This document shows, in pieces, positions 24,876 to 33,788 of a DNA stretch of 46,824 bases. How positions within the stretch are numbered: position 1 is the stretch's first letter; every line of letters begins with the position of its first letter. The notes beneath the pieces are model-generated. The model searched no databases. It had not been told where the DNA came from and was given only the letters and a program-made list of their open reading frames with translations. This DNA is from a virus, in IMG/VR virus record IMGVR_UViG_3300037149_000098, positions 1-46,824 of that record. One strand, 5' to 3'. A program made the translations under genes and the position numbers.

Positions 24876-27800
24876 TGATTACACAACTTGGAACCCAGTC
24901 ATGGACCTCTGAAGTCCTTACCGGTAACGGGGAATTTCTGGAAACATCTCCAGGGACTTTTTACGTTGTATCCAATAGCTTATCTAATGGAACGTTCCAA
25001 ATATTCAAATCAACAGATCATGGTAATACTTTTACCGCAACCGTAACTTACACATTCCCCACCGTAGGGGACATTGCGTTTGACCCAGCCATCAGCTATG
25101 ATGGGACTTTAGTCCATATCATTGGGGCGGTTACCAACGCCACAAATAGCACTCTTACTGACTTGGTAGTCTTTACCCTCACTCCTGGGTCCACGGACAC
25201 TCTCTCGGCCCCTTCAATCGTGATTACTGGCACCCGTATTCACTCTGGATACGACATCGTTTCACAGTCTGATGGGACGAGCGTTATCGTCACAGCCGTC
25301 ACCAATCCTACCGTGCCCACTTTGACGAACGATTATACGCTAGTGGGTATCGTCTTAGCTTCGAATAACACAGTAAGCAGCATCGCACCACTACTTGCTC
25401 CGGCTTGGGCTGCCTCCACTATGTATGTAGTTGGAAATCGAGTATCCTACGGTGGGGTGGGGTATGTCTGCATCAAAGCCAACACTTCTGGCTCTTCCTT
25501 CGTCACTGATAAGGCGGCTGGGGATTGGGCCGTAGAGTCAATTCGAACCGGTGAGACTTATGGAGCCGTCTCCCTCACGACCGATGGAACCACTGTTGAA
25601 GCCTACTATACGGCTCACCTTAAAGTATTGACTTTTGGCTCTGCCTTGCAACAAATTAGAGTGCGGACATTCCATAGTGGAGTATGGTCTGCGGAAACAG
25701 TTGTGTATTATTACGCCAGCAATTTCATCGACACCAAGCTCACTGTTCTCCCACTGACCGATCCAACCTATGATCGAGTCATGTCTCATTTGTATTACAC
25801 TCAGGTTGGCAATCAGCTTTCCTCAACTCTTCTAGTCGGAACTAGAGCTTATGGAACTTGGCATTTCATTACCTACACAGGGTCAACCACTCAGACTTAC
25901 ATGGAGCCAACGCTTATATACGACTCAGGGGATAACATTCACCTTAATTACTTATGGGGGAACGTTAATGCGGGTGCGGGAGGGCTTTTGGTCTCCAATT
26001 TGCTAGACCCCACAACGCTGAAATACACATTCCAACCGGGTCATTATGACCAATTACTCCTAACATGGCTGAGAGGGACTAAGAGTGTAGTGGATACAGC
26101 CTCTGCCTGGGCTGTGATTGGAGAGCAGACCCCCGCCACCCCCACTATTCCTCCCTCTTACACCCCCTTATTCGTCTCCTTTTACAACTCTCCCCCTGTG
26201 GTAAGTCTAGTTATTGATGCGGGTAACCACACAACCATCACCCCTCCAATTGAGACAGTAAAAAGAGGGGCTGTAACTATTCTAGATGCAACAGGAACTT
26301 TTGATCCGGATTATGATCCGATGCGTTTCATTTGGAGTAGTGATGATGGGACTGGGCTGGTTCAACTCATCCCAGTTGCCGGTAACCCAGCCCTTCTCAA
26401 TGTTGTCATCCCTAATCAGATAGGCCCTTCCTCATTCACCGTGCATATCACGGTTTCCGTAGTTGACCTCGCTCAGGATGGCCTCACCCCGCTGCACTCT
26501 CCCGTGACCGCCACCGCGACCCTCACAGTTGCAACCACAGCCCCTCCGGTCGTCACCTGGGATCCAGCCCTCTTTACTTACAATTCCATGACGAGCCAGT
26601 GGGATATCCCACTTCCCCGAAATAGCACGGTTGCCCTGGTTCCAACTATTGTGGGTTCCTACGGGGCGACAGCTAGTTTCGCCACCAATGTGATGACCCT
26701 TCAGACCGTTCCATCTGAAGGAGAGATTGCAATAGGACAGACATTACAAGGGGCTGGTGGCGCACCCAATGCCCTATCGGGTCTGACCATTACGGGACTC
26801 CTTTCAGGTGTGTTAAATGAGGTAGGATCTATCTACTCGCTTTCCGGAACAGTGGGAACCATCGCAACGGAAGACATCTCTACCGGAAGCTACTACCCCT
26901 TAACTTATTCATGGGCTCAGATTTCTGGGACACCCATTCCTATCCTGAATAGCACTAGCCTTTCTTATCTTTGGATACTGCTGAGCGGAACTTACGTGCT
27001 GGGCAGCACTGTGGTTTTCCAAGTTACCGTATCAGATGGGATCAACACTCCAGTGGTCTCCACGGTAGCTGTTGCGATCTCAGCTATCAACACTACCGCC
27101 CTGGATGGGAATTTCATAAGCAGGGCCATTTACTCCACTCCAGCCCTATCTTCAATCACCACGCGCAATAATCCAACTGATCAGTCAGCCTGGGGTGCCA
27201 TTGAGGTAGGGCTTGTCACATCAGATTTTGTCCAGATGAAAATCTCTCGGAACTCTGCTACGGGGGCCAGACGACAGACTTACATCGGAGATTATTCCAT
27301 TGCGATTATAGGAGAAGAGGGCTCTGGGGACATATATTATAGGAAGGTGTTCCTCCCTGGAAATGATCGTGGGAAGATCGTGGATGCGGTCCTTTTAGAG
27401 GATGATGATCTGATGGTTTTGACGGACGATCACCAGCTTCTCCGATACACAGACCTAGGTCTTTACAACATTTCTGACTATTATCAGAACTCTATCGATC
27501 TTAGCTCTTATTTTTCTGCTAATACGGAAGTAATGTGGTTTTCTGCCACTCCTTCGTTTAATGGCTCTAGAGTTTTTGCTTTTGCCACCTCAGCAGGGGC
27601 TTTCCTCATCCAAGTGGCGGAAACCGGTTTGGTCCTTGGGGATGTTTTGCTCCTATCTACTTCTAGCTTCAATCTGTATGGTGGAGACTACATTGTGTTC
27701 ATTAGATTCCAGCAGGTTGAAAGTCTTCGTCAGGGCACAATTTTGGTGGGAAGCCTCGCCCCCAAGACTCAAACGTCTGCTCTTCAATACTTTGAAACGG

Positions 27801-28072
27801 TGTTCGATCTCAGTCTGAGATCGATTGTTAATGTGTGGGATCGCACCAGCCGTATCAATCAGAGCGTGGTTACGGGCGAGTTTCTCAGTAACTTCGAGTC
27901 CAACTACACCGGAGTTCTCCAGGCTCCCATTCTTACTCTTACTCAAAATACCAATACAGCCGTGACCCTTACGTGGACTCAGGTTAGACCAGACTTAGTT
28001 GAGACCTATCAAGTATTTGGTAGCTCTACACCTGGGGTGTCGGTGGCCCCACTTTCTGATGCGACGAGCTAG
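24875..28072 (+). CDS. Large fibre/adhesin protein (split from next gene?)
   Basis: 1065 residues, TAATG overlap with portal. Beta-rich modules in order: a sialidase-like Asp-box (S-T-D-H-G-N-T-F at about 46-53); a chitin/carbohydrate-binding-like segment (W-A-A-S-T-M-Y...G-N-R-V-S-Y near 178-200); a PKD-like domain near 440-550 (D-A-T-G-T-F-D-P-D-Y-D); a phage 'G-x-T-L-x-G-x-G' beta domain near 590-670; and the first half of a fibronectin-III domain near 1015-1065 (TAVTLTWTQ...YQVFGSS). It probably binds host surface sugars. The frame stops in mid FnIII; the second half lies in another frame at 28081. Confidence 0.75.
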   Translation: MITQLGTQSWTSEVLTGNGEFLETSPGTFYVVSNSLSNGTFQIFKSTDHGNTFTATVTYTFPTVGDIAFDPAISYDGTLVHIIGAVTNATNSTLTDLVVFTLTPGSTDTLSAPSIVITGTRIHSGYDIVSQSDGTSVIVTAVTNPTVPTLTNDYTLVGIVLASNNTVSSIAPLLAPAWAASTMYVVGNRVSYGGVGYVCIKANTSGSSFVTDKAAGDWAVESIRTGETYGAVSLTTDGTTVEAYYTAHLKVLTFGSALQQIRVRTFHSGVWSAETVVYYYASNFIDTKLTVLPLTDPTYDRVMSHLYYTQVGNQLSSTLLVGTRAYGTWHFITYTGSTTQTYMEPTLIYDSGDNIHLNYLWGNVNAGAGGLLVSNLLDPTTLKYTFQPGHYDQLLLTWLRGTKSVVDTASAWAVIGEQTPATPTIPPSYTPLFVSFYNSPPVVSLVIDAGNHTTITPPIETVKRGAVTILDATGTFDPDYDPMRFIWSSDDGTGLVQLIPVAGNPALLNVVIPNQIGPSSFTVHITVSVVDLAQDGLTPLHSPVTATATLTVATTAPPVVTWDPALFTYNSMTSQWDIPLPRNSTVALVPTIVGSYGATASFATNVMTLQTVPSEGEIAIGQTLQGAGGAPNALSGLTITGLLSGVLNEVGSIYSLSGTVGTIATEDISTGSYYPLTYSWAQISGTPIPILNSTSLSYLWILLSGTYVLGSTVVFQVTVSDGINTPVVSTVAVAISAINTTALDGNFISRAIYSTPALSSITTRNNPTDQSAWGAIEVGLVTSDFVQMKISRNSATGARRQTYIGDYSIAIIGEEGSGDIYYRKVFLPGNDRGKIVDAVLLEDDDLMVLTDDHQLLRYTDLGLYNISDYYQNSIDLSSYFSANTEVMWFSATPSFNGSRVFAFATSAGAFLIQVAETGLVLGDVLLLSTSSFNLYGGDYIVFIRFQQVESLRQGTILVGSLAPKTQTSALQYFETVFDLSLRSIVNVWDRTSRINQSVVTGEFLSNFESNYTGVLQAPILTLTQNTNTAVTLTWTQVRPDLVETYQVFGSSTPGVSVAPLSDATS

Positions 28073-28080
28073 GAGTAAAG

Positions 28081-28737
28081 ATGTCCGCACCCTTTAGTCT
28101 TTTACAAACGATTGGTAGTGGGGCCATAACCACTGCCTCACTGACTGGACTGGACCCCACCCTAACCTATAAATTCTACGTAAACTCCACAAATAGTGAT
28201 GGGACGAGCCCTAATTCAAACGTGGTAACCTTCGGAGCCCCTCCGCTCTTCTTTACTTATCTACCAAAATTCTTTAAGACTGTTCCTGGCGCCTCTGGAA
28301 TTCTAACTCAACCGGTCACTATGGTGGATGGCTCAGACCCCACCTCTTACACCTGGACCGCTACGTTGACAATGCTGAGTGTCATCCTTAACTTCCCTCC
28401 TAATACCTCTGATGATACCATCTTAAGTATCCCTGCGTCTACCACAGCCCCGACTCAAATCACCAATTATGAGTGGACATGGTTCGACTCCGCTACAGGG
28501 ACATTTTACCTTTCGAATAATTATACTAGCTGGTTCACCAATGGAGCCCGACTTTCGTTTGATGTTACGGCCACCAGAATTTCAGATGGGTTGATTTTGC
28601 AGGGAGCCTATTACTCTTTCCAAGCCCCGCCATCACTTGAGGTTGACCCCCTAACAACTTTTGGTTTTGCAGGATCAGGATTCCAGCCCTTCGGTCAGGG
28701 AACGTTCTCTCAGGGAGTTGTAAATGTCCGCAGTTAG
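28081..28737 (+). CDS. Fibre protein beginning with the second half of an FnIII domain
   Basis: 218 residues; ATG preceded by AGGAG with five-base spacing, where the upstream TAG stop forms part of the Shine-Dalgarno. Residues 10-50 contain the typical FnIII ending ([16 protein letters not shown]...S-D-G-T-S), but the first strands of that domain are encoded at the end of the upstream gene in another frame. The rest is beta-rich and ends in a Gly/Phe/Gln repeat ([15 protein letters not shown]). It may be a real separate protein that pairs with its neighbour, or the result of an indel. It overlaps the next gene by 14 bases. Confidence 0.68.
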   Translation: MSAPFSLLQTIGSGAITTASLTGLDPTLTYKFYVNSTNSDGTSPNSNVVTFGAPPLFFTYLPKFFKTVPGASGILTQPVTMVDGSDPTSYTWTATLTMLSVILNFPPNTSDDTILSIPASTTAPTQITNYEWTWFDSATGTFYLSNNYTSWFTNGARLSFDVTATRISDGLILQGAYYSFQAPPSLEVDPLTTFGFAGSGFQPFGQGTFSQGVVNVRS

Positions 28738-30223
28738 TAAACCCGTAATTCAGACTAATCCATTCGCCTACGCAGGGTTGAAAAATGCTATCTCGTATGC
28801 ATCCAACTCCCCGGCTGCCTCCACACATGATGGGTTCCCTCAGATCACAATGCAGCCCATTGCCTTCGGCGGTCAGCCACCCACCGGTCAAGATTTTAAT
28901 GGTATTTTCAATTTTATAACCGCTTCTCAGGTTTGGACTAATTGTGGCGGCTACTGGTGGTACGATTCCAACTTTGCCGATACGATTGGTTATCCAATTG
29001 GTGCGGTGTTGAAGACTAACGATTTAGGCTATGAATTTGCCTGTATTGAAGACGGAACAGCCGTGGATCCTAATGTGAGCGGTCCAGACGGCACCAACTG
29101 GGCCTCTTGGGGTGGTCTGGTCTCCGGGGCTTTGAGGCATGTTCAAGATACTGGGCTAATTAATGCTCTAGTTGTCACTACTAAGCCTATTGTTACCAAA
29201 CTCTATGATGGCATGAGTTTCAGCGTTGTGGTAAAAAACACTATCACAGGTGCTTGCACATTGAATGTGGGAACGGGGGCCATCTCTATTGTTCGCTCTG
29301 ATGGCTCTACCCCCCACCCTAATGATATGGTAGCCGGGGGTTGCTACGAACTTGTGTATGACAAGGCCAAGGACAATTTCTTTGTTGGCTCCAGTGTGAT
29401 GGGTGCGACCGGTTTGACTGGTCCGACTGGTGCCCAAGGGCAAACCGGAAAAACTGGACTGACCGGTGCGACTGGTTTGACGGGCCTCACAGGTCAGAGT
29501 GGATACACCGGGTACACGGGGTCTACAGGGCCAACTGGTGCGGCTGGAATGACCGGAGCGACCGGTTTGACTGGCATTAACGGTAACACCGGCCTGACTG
29601 GAATCGTGGGGCCGACCGGACCGCAAGGCAATCAGGGTATCCAAGGTATCCAAGGTATCCAGGGTATCCAAGGTAATCAAGGTATCCAGGGGGTGGCTGG
29701 GGCTGCTGCCTATTCAGGCTACTTTACTGTGATCAACGGAATGGTTACCGCTGGAGTCAACCCAGCCGGTGCATCCATTTCCGGCTCTTCTACCAAGTTG
29801 TCAGCCACTTATAATTCAGGTAATACGGTTGAATTCACCGCTAACACTTCCTGCCTTGTAATCATTGGAGGGTGGCTATGGGCTCAAGGTTATGATAATT
29901 CGGCCCCCGGAGGAGGTCACTGTGGCTACATTGGCTCCATATACAATCAACAGACTAGTGTTGGAGGGTCCATTACAATTTGGCTTAGTAATGCAAACGG
30001 CAGTGATGTCCTTCCTATTTCTTACATTTTGAATAATCCTTATTGGAACCAGATGGTGCTCAATAGTTCTGGGAACGCCCCTTCGGCAACGGTTGCGATG
30101 GGTCAGATCACTGTTCCCCTGGCCGCAGGACAAGTGTTAGTCCTGACGATGAATAATACGTGGAACACTTCCGCTTGGATTCAGAGCACTTGGTACTGGT
30201 ACAGCTCTATCGCGGTCGTCTAA
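28724..30223 (+). CDS. Collagen-like tail fibre protein
   Basis: 499 residues. The N-terminal domain (about 1-130) is a phage fibre attachment type: [19 protein letters not shown], then W...G-G-Y-W-W-Y-D, then [10 protein letters not shown] second domain covers about 135-220. Residues about 226-327 are Gly-X-Y collagen-like repeats (GLTGATG, GPTG, then GIQ units), which would form a trimeric stalk. The C-terminal 170 residues are a beta-rich head resembling C1q/TNF-like trimer knobs ([18 protein letters not shown]). It likely makes the distal, receptor-binding part of a fibre. The stalk DNA holds 9-base tandem repeats at 29627-29689. Confidence 0.82.
   Translation: MSAVSKPVIQTNPFAYAGLKNAISYASNSPAASTHDGFPQITMQPIAFGGQPPTGQDFNGIFNFITASQVWTNCGGYWWYDSNFADTIGYPIGAVLKTNDLGYEFACIEDGTAVDPNVSGPDGTNWASWGGLVSGALRHVQDTGLINALVVTTKPIVTKLYDGMSFSVVVKNTITGACTLNVGTGAISIVRSDGSTPHPNDMVAGGCYELVYDKAKDNFFVGSSVMGATGLTGPTGAQGQTGKTGLTGATGLTGLTGQSGYTGYTGSTGPTGAAGMTGATGLTGINGNTGLTGIVGPTGPQGNQGIQGIQGIQGIQGNQGIQGVAGAAAYSGYFTVINGMVTAGVNPAGASISGSSTKLSATYNSGNTVEFTANTSCLVIIGGWLWAQGYDNSAPGGGHCGYIGSIYNQQTSVGGSITIWLSNANGSDVLPISYILNNPYWNQMVLNSSGNAPSATVAMGQITVPLAAGQVLVLTMNNTWNTSAWIQSTWYWYSSIAVV
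29627..29689 (+). repeat. Tandem 9-base repeats in the fibre stalk
   Basis: Seven units of GGTATCCAA or close variants, each encoding one Gly-Ile-Gln (or Gly-Asn-Gln) collagen triplet. Gain or loss of a unit keeps the frame, so slippage can change stalk length without breaking the gene. Confidence 0.85.
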
Positions 30224-30249
30224 CCGCTCCCTATGGAGTAATAGGTTAG

Positions 30250-30936
30250 ATGGACTTCAACTCTCAATTCGAATCTGTGCGCTCCGGGCTACTCACCGAA
30301 CAGACTATTCTTCAACGAAACCAAGTCAAGATTGATGATCTGGAAGCTCAGAAAATCATGAATACAAAAGCCCTGGGGGTCATAGACAAGGCCATCCAGG
30401 TCATCAGTGCAAACGGCATTGGCAAGGTGGAGTCCATCGTTTCAGATGGATTGAAACTAGTTTTTGACCAGGATCTCCAGCTTGTGATTGAACGTAAGGA
30501 GGGGGCCAGGGGGGACTCCTATCGTCTCATGGTCCAGGAAGGTGATGTGATTGGCCCCCCAATCGACACGATGGGTGGGGGCGTGGTCAATGTCATCTCC
30601 TTCCTCCTCAGAGTCATCATGATCCAGCGGTTCAAATTGAATAAACTGATCATCTTGGATGAAGCGTTCAATAACGTATCAGCGGACCGGCTCCCCAAGG
30701 TCTCAGAAATGCTCAAATCTCTCTGTGATGACCACGATTACACTATTTTATCAATTACCCAGCAGTCCTTGCTGGCGTGTGCGGCAGACCGAGTATTGAG
30801 TGTAGAAACGGGGCCGCTCCTGCGGGAGCTTACCTCTGATGAACTGGATGAATTGAGGGCAAATGGCTCAAATCAAAGTAAAGTCCGATCTGGAGATTCT
30901 GGCAAGGCTAAAAGAACTCCTTCAGCGACATCGTAA
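30250..30936 (+). CDS. SMC/Rad50-like half ABC-ATPase lacking Walker A
   Basis: 228 residues; AGG before the ATG. Residues 1-60 form a coiled coil. Then comes the C-terminal lobe of an SMC/Rad50-type ATPase: signature-like M-G-G-G-V-V-N-V near 107-114, Walker B L-I-I-L-D-E-A-F near 134-141, and the D-loop (N-N-V-S). The switch His is replaced by Gln (I-T-Q-Q). There is no P-loop anywhere in the protein. A set of bacterial and phage proteins with this half-domain is known, function unclear. It may complement another ATPase, bind DNA ends, or act without ATP hydrolysis. The tail is basic and Ser-rich. It overlaps the next gene by 74 bases. Confidence 0.72.
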   Translation: MDFNSQFESVRSGLLTEQTILQRNQVKIDDLEAQKIMNTKALGVIDKAIQVISANGIGKVESIVSDGLKLVFDQDLQLVIERKEGARGDSYRLMVQEGDVIGPPIDTMGGGVVNVISFLLRVIMIQRFKLNKLIILDEAFNNVSADRLPKVSEMLKSLCDDHDYTILSITQQSLLACAADRVLSVETGPLLRELTSDELDELRANGSNQSKVRSGDSGKAKRTPSATS

Positions 30937-31279
30937 ACGATATGTTAAGGCCAGACTCAAGCCCAAGGGCTCAAACTGTGCTCACAAAGTGTGGGACGAT
31001 GCGAAAAAGGAGTGGTTCTGTGAGGGCTGTGGGTCCAGAGACCCCGAACTATGCCTCAACCCTATGTGTTTCGAGCCTGAACTAACCAAAGAAGAACTGG
31101 CCGTGGCCTTCAGGGAGGATATCTGCAATACGCAGCGGATGCTTCGTGATTACCGGGATATTGCCACGCTTTTGTGGGTTCTGAGTCAGTTTGACGATCC
31201 GGCTGAGTATGAGCGGACCAAGGAAGGGTTGATTGGAATGGAGCAGCGACAGATCTCTGACACTCCGGAGAAAAAATGA
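30863..31279 (+). CDS. Small zinc-binding-like protein
   Basis: 138 residues; starts inside the 3' end of the ATPase gene (GAGGG upstream). The N-terminal basic helix leads to a cysteine/histidine cluster: C-A-H-K-V-W, then F-C-E-G-C-G-S, then C-L-N-P-M-C at about 39-73, likely one zinc site. The C-terminal half is helical. No named family. The long overlap suggests coupling with the half-ATPase. Function unknown. Confidence 0.65.
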   Translation: MAQIKVKSDLEILARLKELLQRHRKRYVKARLKPKGSNCAHKVWDDAKKEWFCEGCGSRDPELCLNPMCFEPELTKEELAVAFREDICNTQRMLRDYRDIATLLWVLSQFDDPAEYERTKEGLIGMEQRQISDTPEKK

Positions 31280-31371
31280 ACAAAGAGCCTATACGGATTG
31301 TCGATGTTGTGGGTATAATAGCTGTAGTGGCCATCCTCTTGGTCGCTCATTTTTTTCTGCATTGGATCTGA
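31276..31371 (+). CDS. 31-residue single-pass membrane protein
   Basis: Tiny gene between two real ones: its ATGA overlaps the upstream stop, and its stop lies one base before the next start, so it fills the gap exactly. After a charged start (MNKEPIRIVD), residues 10-30 are one hydrophobic helix ending in aromatic residues. Likely a small inner-membrane protein; role unknown. A TATAAT inside it is coding sequence. Confidence 0.6.
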   Translation: MNKEPIRIVDVVGIIAVVAILLVAHFFLHWI

Positions 31372-31372
31372 T

Positions 31373-32374
31373 ATGAAACTTCTGGTTAAAACGATCTACG
31401 GTTCTAAACTGTTCGGCACCGCCCTCCCCACTTCTGATACGGACCTAAAAGCCGTGTTCGTATGCGACATGGAGGGGTTGGTTTTCAATAAAACCGATGC
31501 GGAGAACACGGTGGAGGGAAAGGGAAGCCAGAAGGTCGAGTTCGAAGCACACCACATTTCCAACTTTTGCCGTATGCTCAAGCAGGGGCAGACTCTGGCC
31601 TACAGCATGTTGTTCACGCCAAAGGATCTGGTGGTCAGCACCTCTGATGCATGGGAGGAGTTGGTGGAGAACAAGGCTCGGCTGGTGAGCAAGAATCTTC
31701 GGCCCTTTGTCGGCTATGCTCGTTCCCAGGCTCAGAAATACAGTCTGAAGGGGGAGCGTCTGGCCACTCTTGATCATTTCATTGAGGACATTAAGATGTT
31801 CCTGGATGAAAAAGAAGTCACCCCCAATGGTCGTCTTTATGAATCCGCTTTTTGTGGGCTCATGGAGCATTACAAGGATGCTGAGGGTGCTAGACTTTGG
31901 ACTGAGCACACAGCCAACATGGACGTTCGGCATATCGAGATCTGTGGCAAGAGTTTCGGTGAGACTACCCCTCTGAAGTTGTGGGTAACACCCCTGATGG
32001 AGCTTCGCAGTCGCTACGGGGGCCGCTCCCAACAGGCCAAAGAGGACAAGGGCATTGATTTGAAGGCCATGTATCATGCGGTTCGGATCACAAGTGAGAT
32101 GAACGAAATCCTCACCACTGGTAGTCTCACATACCCTAGGCCAGAGGCCCCACTGCTCATGGATATTCGCAATGGCAAGTTGACGAATCGTGAGGTTGGT
32201 GATATCATCGACCGTCTCATCTGTACGGGTGACGAGTTGTTTGAAACCTCCACTCTTCGGGATAAACCTGATGCTGAGTGGCTGGATGACTGGCAGCTTC
32301 GCACTCAAGGTGACGCAGCCTTCTGGGCTTGGAGTAATCGAAATGCCATGGTGAGGCCCAATGCACGTTCCTGA
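31373..32374 (+). CDS. RlaP-like nucleotidyltransferase
   Basis: 333 residues. The N-terminus carries the nucleotidyltransferase signature: I-Y-G-S-K-L-F-G-T-A-L-P-T-S-D-T-D-L-K at about 8-26, where G-S and the D-x-D pair bind nucleotide-Mg. A third acidic residue is likely in the following strand (VEFEAHHI). The helical C-terminal two thirds match the RlaP/DUF-type predicted nucleotidyltransferases found in bacteria and many phages. The substrate is unknown; RNA-end or protein modification is proposed for relatives. It overlaps the next small gene by 14 bases. Confidence 0.75.
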   Translation: MKLLVKTIYGSKLFGTALPTSDTDLKAVFVCDMEGLVFNKTDAENTVEGKGSQKVEFEAHHISNFCRMLKQGQTLAYSMLFTPKDLVVSTSDAWEELVENKARLVSKNLRPFVGYARSQAQKYSLKGERLATLDHFIEDIKMFLDEKEVTPNGRLYESAFCGLMEHYKDAEGARLWTEHTANMDVRHIEICGKSFGETTPLKLWVTPLMELRSRYGGRSQQAKEDKGIDLKAMYHAVRITSEMNEILTTGSLTYPRPEAPLLMDIRNGKLTNREVGDIIDRLICTGDELFETSTLRDKPDAEWLDDWQLRTQGDAAFWAWSNRNAMVRPNARS

Positions 32375-32540
32375 TCCCGTAGAACTCTCAGAGGCGCGGA
32401 TCGACCGGCTCATGGCCTTGTTTGTCGATGAACATACCTGCATGGAGTGTGGAAAGCACGTAGACTACGAGTTGTACTGTATGTCACCACAAGGGGATGG
32501 CCCGTGCGTTTGCATGGAATGCGCGGGGGTTAGCGAGTAG
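32361..32540 (+). CDS. 59-residue zinc-finger protein
   Basis: Small gene overlapping the nucleotidyltransferase stop by 14 bases and ending three bases before the next start. The N-terminal helix (ELSEARIDRLMALFVDE) is followed by two knuckles: C-M-E-C-G-K and, after a turn with another Cys, C-V-C-M-E-C. This is a compact zinc-binding fold by cysteine spacing. No membrane segment. It may bind nucleic acid or a partner protein; function unknown. Confidence 0.65.
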   Translation: MHVPDPVELSEARIDRLMALFVDEHTCMECGKHVDYELYCMSPQGDGPCVCMECAGVSE

Positions 32541-32543
32541 TCT

Positions 32544-33275
32544 ATGGGTTTATACTTACAAGACGCATGGTGGAACGACCTTAACGAATTGAGGTCCAGG
32601 ACAGAGAAGCTGTATGAGAAAATAGGTCGTGATATGTGGCAAGTCACGGCTGAAAAAATGATTGCGCTTCGAGGCTGGAAAATCAAGGAGTCTGAGGTCA
32701 TTCCAGTTTTGCAGGAATTGGGAGCGTATTATGTCCCCAAGAAAATGATTCCTGGCCCCATGTTCGTGTTCCCCAAGGTGGATGCGGCGGGGCATACCAC
32801 TAGTGCTCAGACAAAGCCTCTCCACGACTTGTTTGGCCCCGGTAAGTATCATACACTAGGGGTGAGTCAGAAAGTCTTTCTAGGCCCTACCTGGATAGGG
32901 AATACAGATGAGACGCTGGAGAAGATCCTACGGCTAAAATCGGTCACACTGGCAGAGGGTCCGTTTGATTTGGTGGCCGCGAAGATCCTGGCCCCCCTCC
33001 TCCCTATTATGTCTTCCCTCACCAAGTCTATTGGAGAGAAGCATGTCGCGTATTTGAAGATCCTTGGAGTTCAGCATCTCTACCTGTTGTTTGATCATGA
33101 TGAGGCTGGTGAAAAATCTAAAATCATTCTGAGTAAAATTCTGGACATTCCGGTAGAGGCGATTGGTGATTGCCCAGGAGACGATCCTTCTGGGGCGTTA
33201 AAGACTAAAGGTACAAAAGATGCTCTCCGTCGAGTATTAAAGACCATAGAAGAGGATCATGAACATGATGATTGA
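32544..33275 (+). CDS. TOPRIM-domain primase-like protein
   Basis: 243 residues. Residues about 132-220 form a TOPRIM fold as in DnaG: L-A-E-G-P-F-D (catalytic Glu at 138), then L-Y-L-L-F-D-H-D-E-A-G (Asp 184 and 186), then C-P-G-D-D-P-S-G. This is the primase/topoisomerase metal site that joins nucleotides. The N-terminal 130 residues look like the small domain that precedes TOPRIM in primases and hold no zinc finger. With the CHC2 protein at 18064 it could make a two-piece primase. It overlaps the next gene start. Confidence 0.78.
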   Translation: MGLYLQDAWWNDLNELRSRTEKLYEKIGRDMWQVTAEKMIALRGWKIKESEVIPVLQELGAYYVPKKMIPGPMFVFPKVDAAGHTTSAQTKPLHDLFGPGKYHTLGVSQKVFLGPTWIGNTDETLEKILRLKSVTLAEGPFDLVAAKILAPLLPIMSSLTKSIGEKHVAYLKILGVQHLYLLFDHDEAGEKSKIILSKILDIPVEAIGDCPGDDPSGALKTKGTKDALRRVLKTIEEDHEHDD

Positions 33276-33633
33276 CTCCATCCCTTTGCTTAGAGGAGCC
33301 CTCTATAAGGTCTTCAAACACCGTGACACAGCGGAGATGATGGATGTATTTATCTCCGGAGAGTGTGGTCGCTATTGGATTTATGACCTCACTTTGGAGG
33401 ATGGAACCGTTACCCCGTTTATCGACTATTCTCTCCAAGATGGAGGAGGCTGGCTCAATACGGGCTGCTCCTATACAGATTTTGTAGCTGCGGTGGACCA
33501 AATCATTTCCACTTGGCCTCTGTCTGAGGGTATCAAAACAATTCTTGAAAATGAAAAATCCAGGCTTGCAAAATTGATGCAAGACAGTATCAGTAATAGC
33601 AAGCCTGATTCACTGCCCAAGGAGGCAAAATGA
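33265..33633 (+). CDS. Hypothetical protein
   Basis: 122 residues from the ATG at 33265 (GAGG nine bases upstream); in-frame ATGs at 33259 and 33268 are alternatives. The N-terminal 90 residues look like an alpha/beta domain with several Trp and Gly residues (YWIYDLTLEDG, GGGWLNTG). The C-terminus is a charged helix. No family recognised. Start and stop overlap both neighbours, so translation is coupled. Confidence 0.6.
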   Translation: MMIDSIPLLRGALYKVFKHRDTAEMMDVFISGECGRYWIYDLTLEDGTVTPFIDYSLQDGGGWLNTGCSYTDFVAAVDQIISTWPLSEGIKTILENEKSRLAKLMQDSISNSKPDSLPKEAK

Positions 33634-33782
33634 ACAACGTAGCGAAGTTTTTTTACTCGGTCGGTGGGGTGGCGGTCGTCACTCTCGGCTCCTGGCTCCT
33701 CAATTTCGGACTCATCCATGGCCTTATCGCGGGTGTGATCCTCTGCATCGGAGCCCACATCTTTCTTAAGCTGAAGGGGTAA
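33630..33782 (+). CDS. 50-residue two-helix membrane protein
   Basis: ATGA overlap with the upstream stop, and the next gene begins six bases after its stop. Two hydrophobic segments, about 8-26 and 29-45, with a Gly/His turn between and basic ends (K6, KLKG). A small helical-hairpin membrane protein. Holin-like size and layout are suggestive, but its place among replication genes argues against a simple lysis assignment. Confidence 0.58.
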   Translation: MNNVAKFFYSVGGVAVVTLGSWLLNFGLIHGLIAGVILCIGAHIFLKLKG

Positions 33783-33788
33783 GTCACA

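Noticed and set aside
28057-28075. Programmed -1 frameshift joining the two fibre genes
   Set aside because: The downstream frame has a stop at 28057-28059, so slippage would have to occur in the next dozen bases, where no X-XXY-YYZ heptamer exists. A separate start with a good Shine-Dalgarno is simpler.
29627-29689. CRISPR-like array
   Set aside because: Direct 9-base repeats without spacers, in frame with collagen triplets; a coding repeat.
31308-31320. GTGGGTATAATAG, matching the box near 15827, as a second copy of a phage promoter
   Set aside because: It lies inside the 31-residue membrane protein gene, in an unbroken operon with overlapping genes, and has no good -35 box. Two copies are too few to define a motif.
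31445-32443. 332-residue antisense reading frame
   Set aside because: It lies entirely opposite the nucleotidyltransferase and zinc genes, which have clear motifs; its translation has no recognisable features and no ribosome-binding site.
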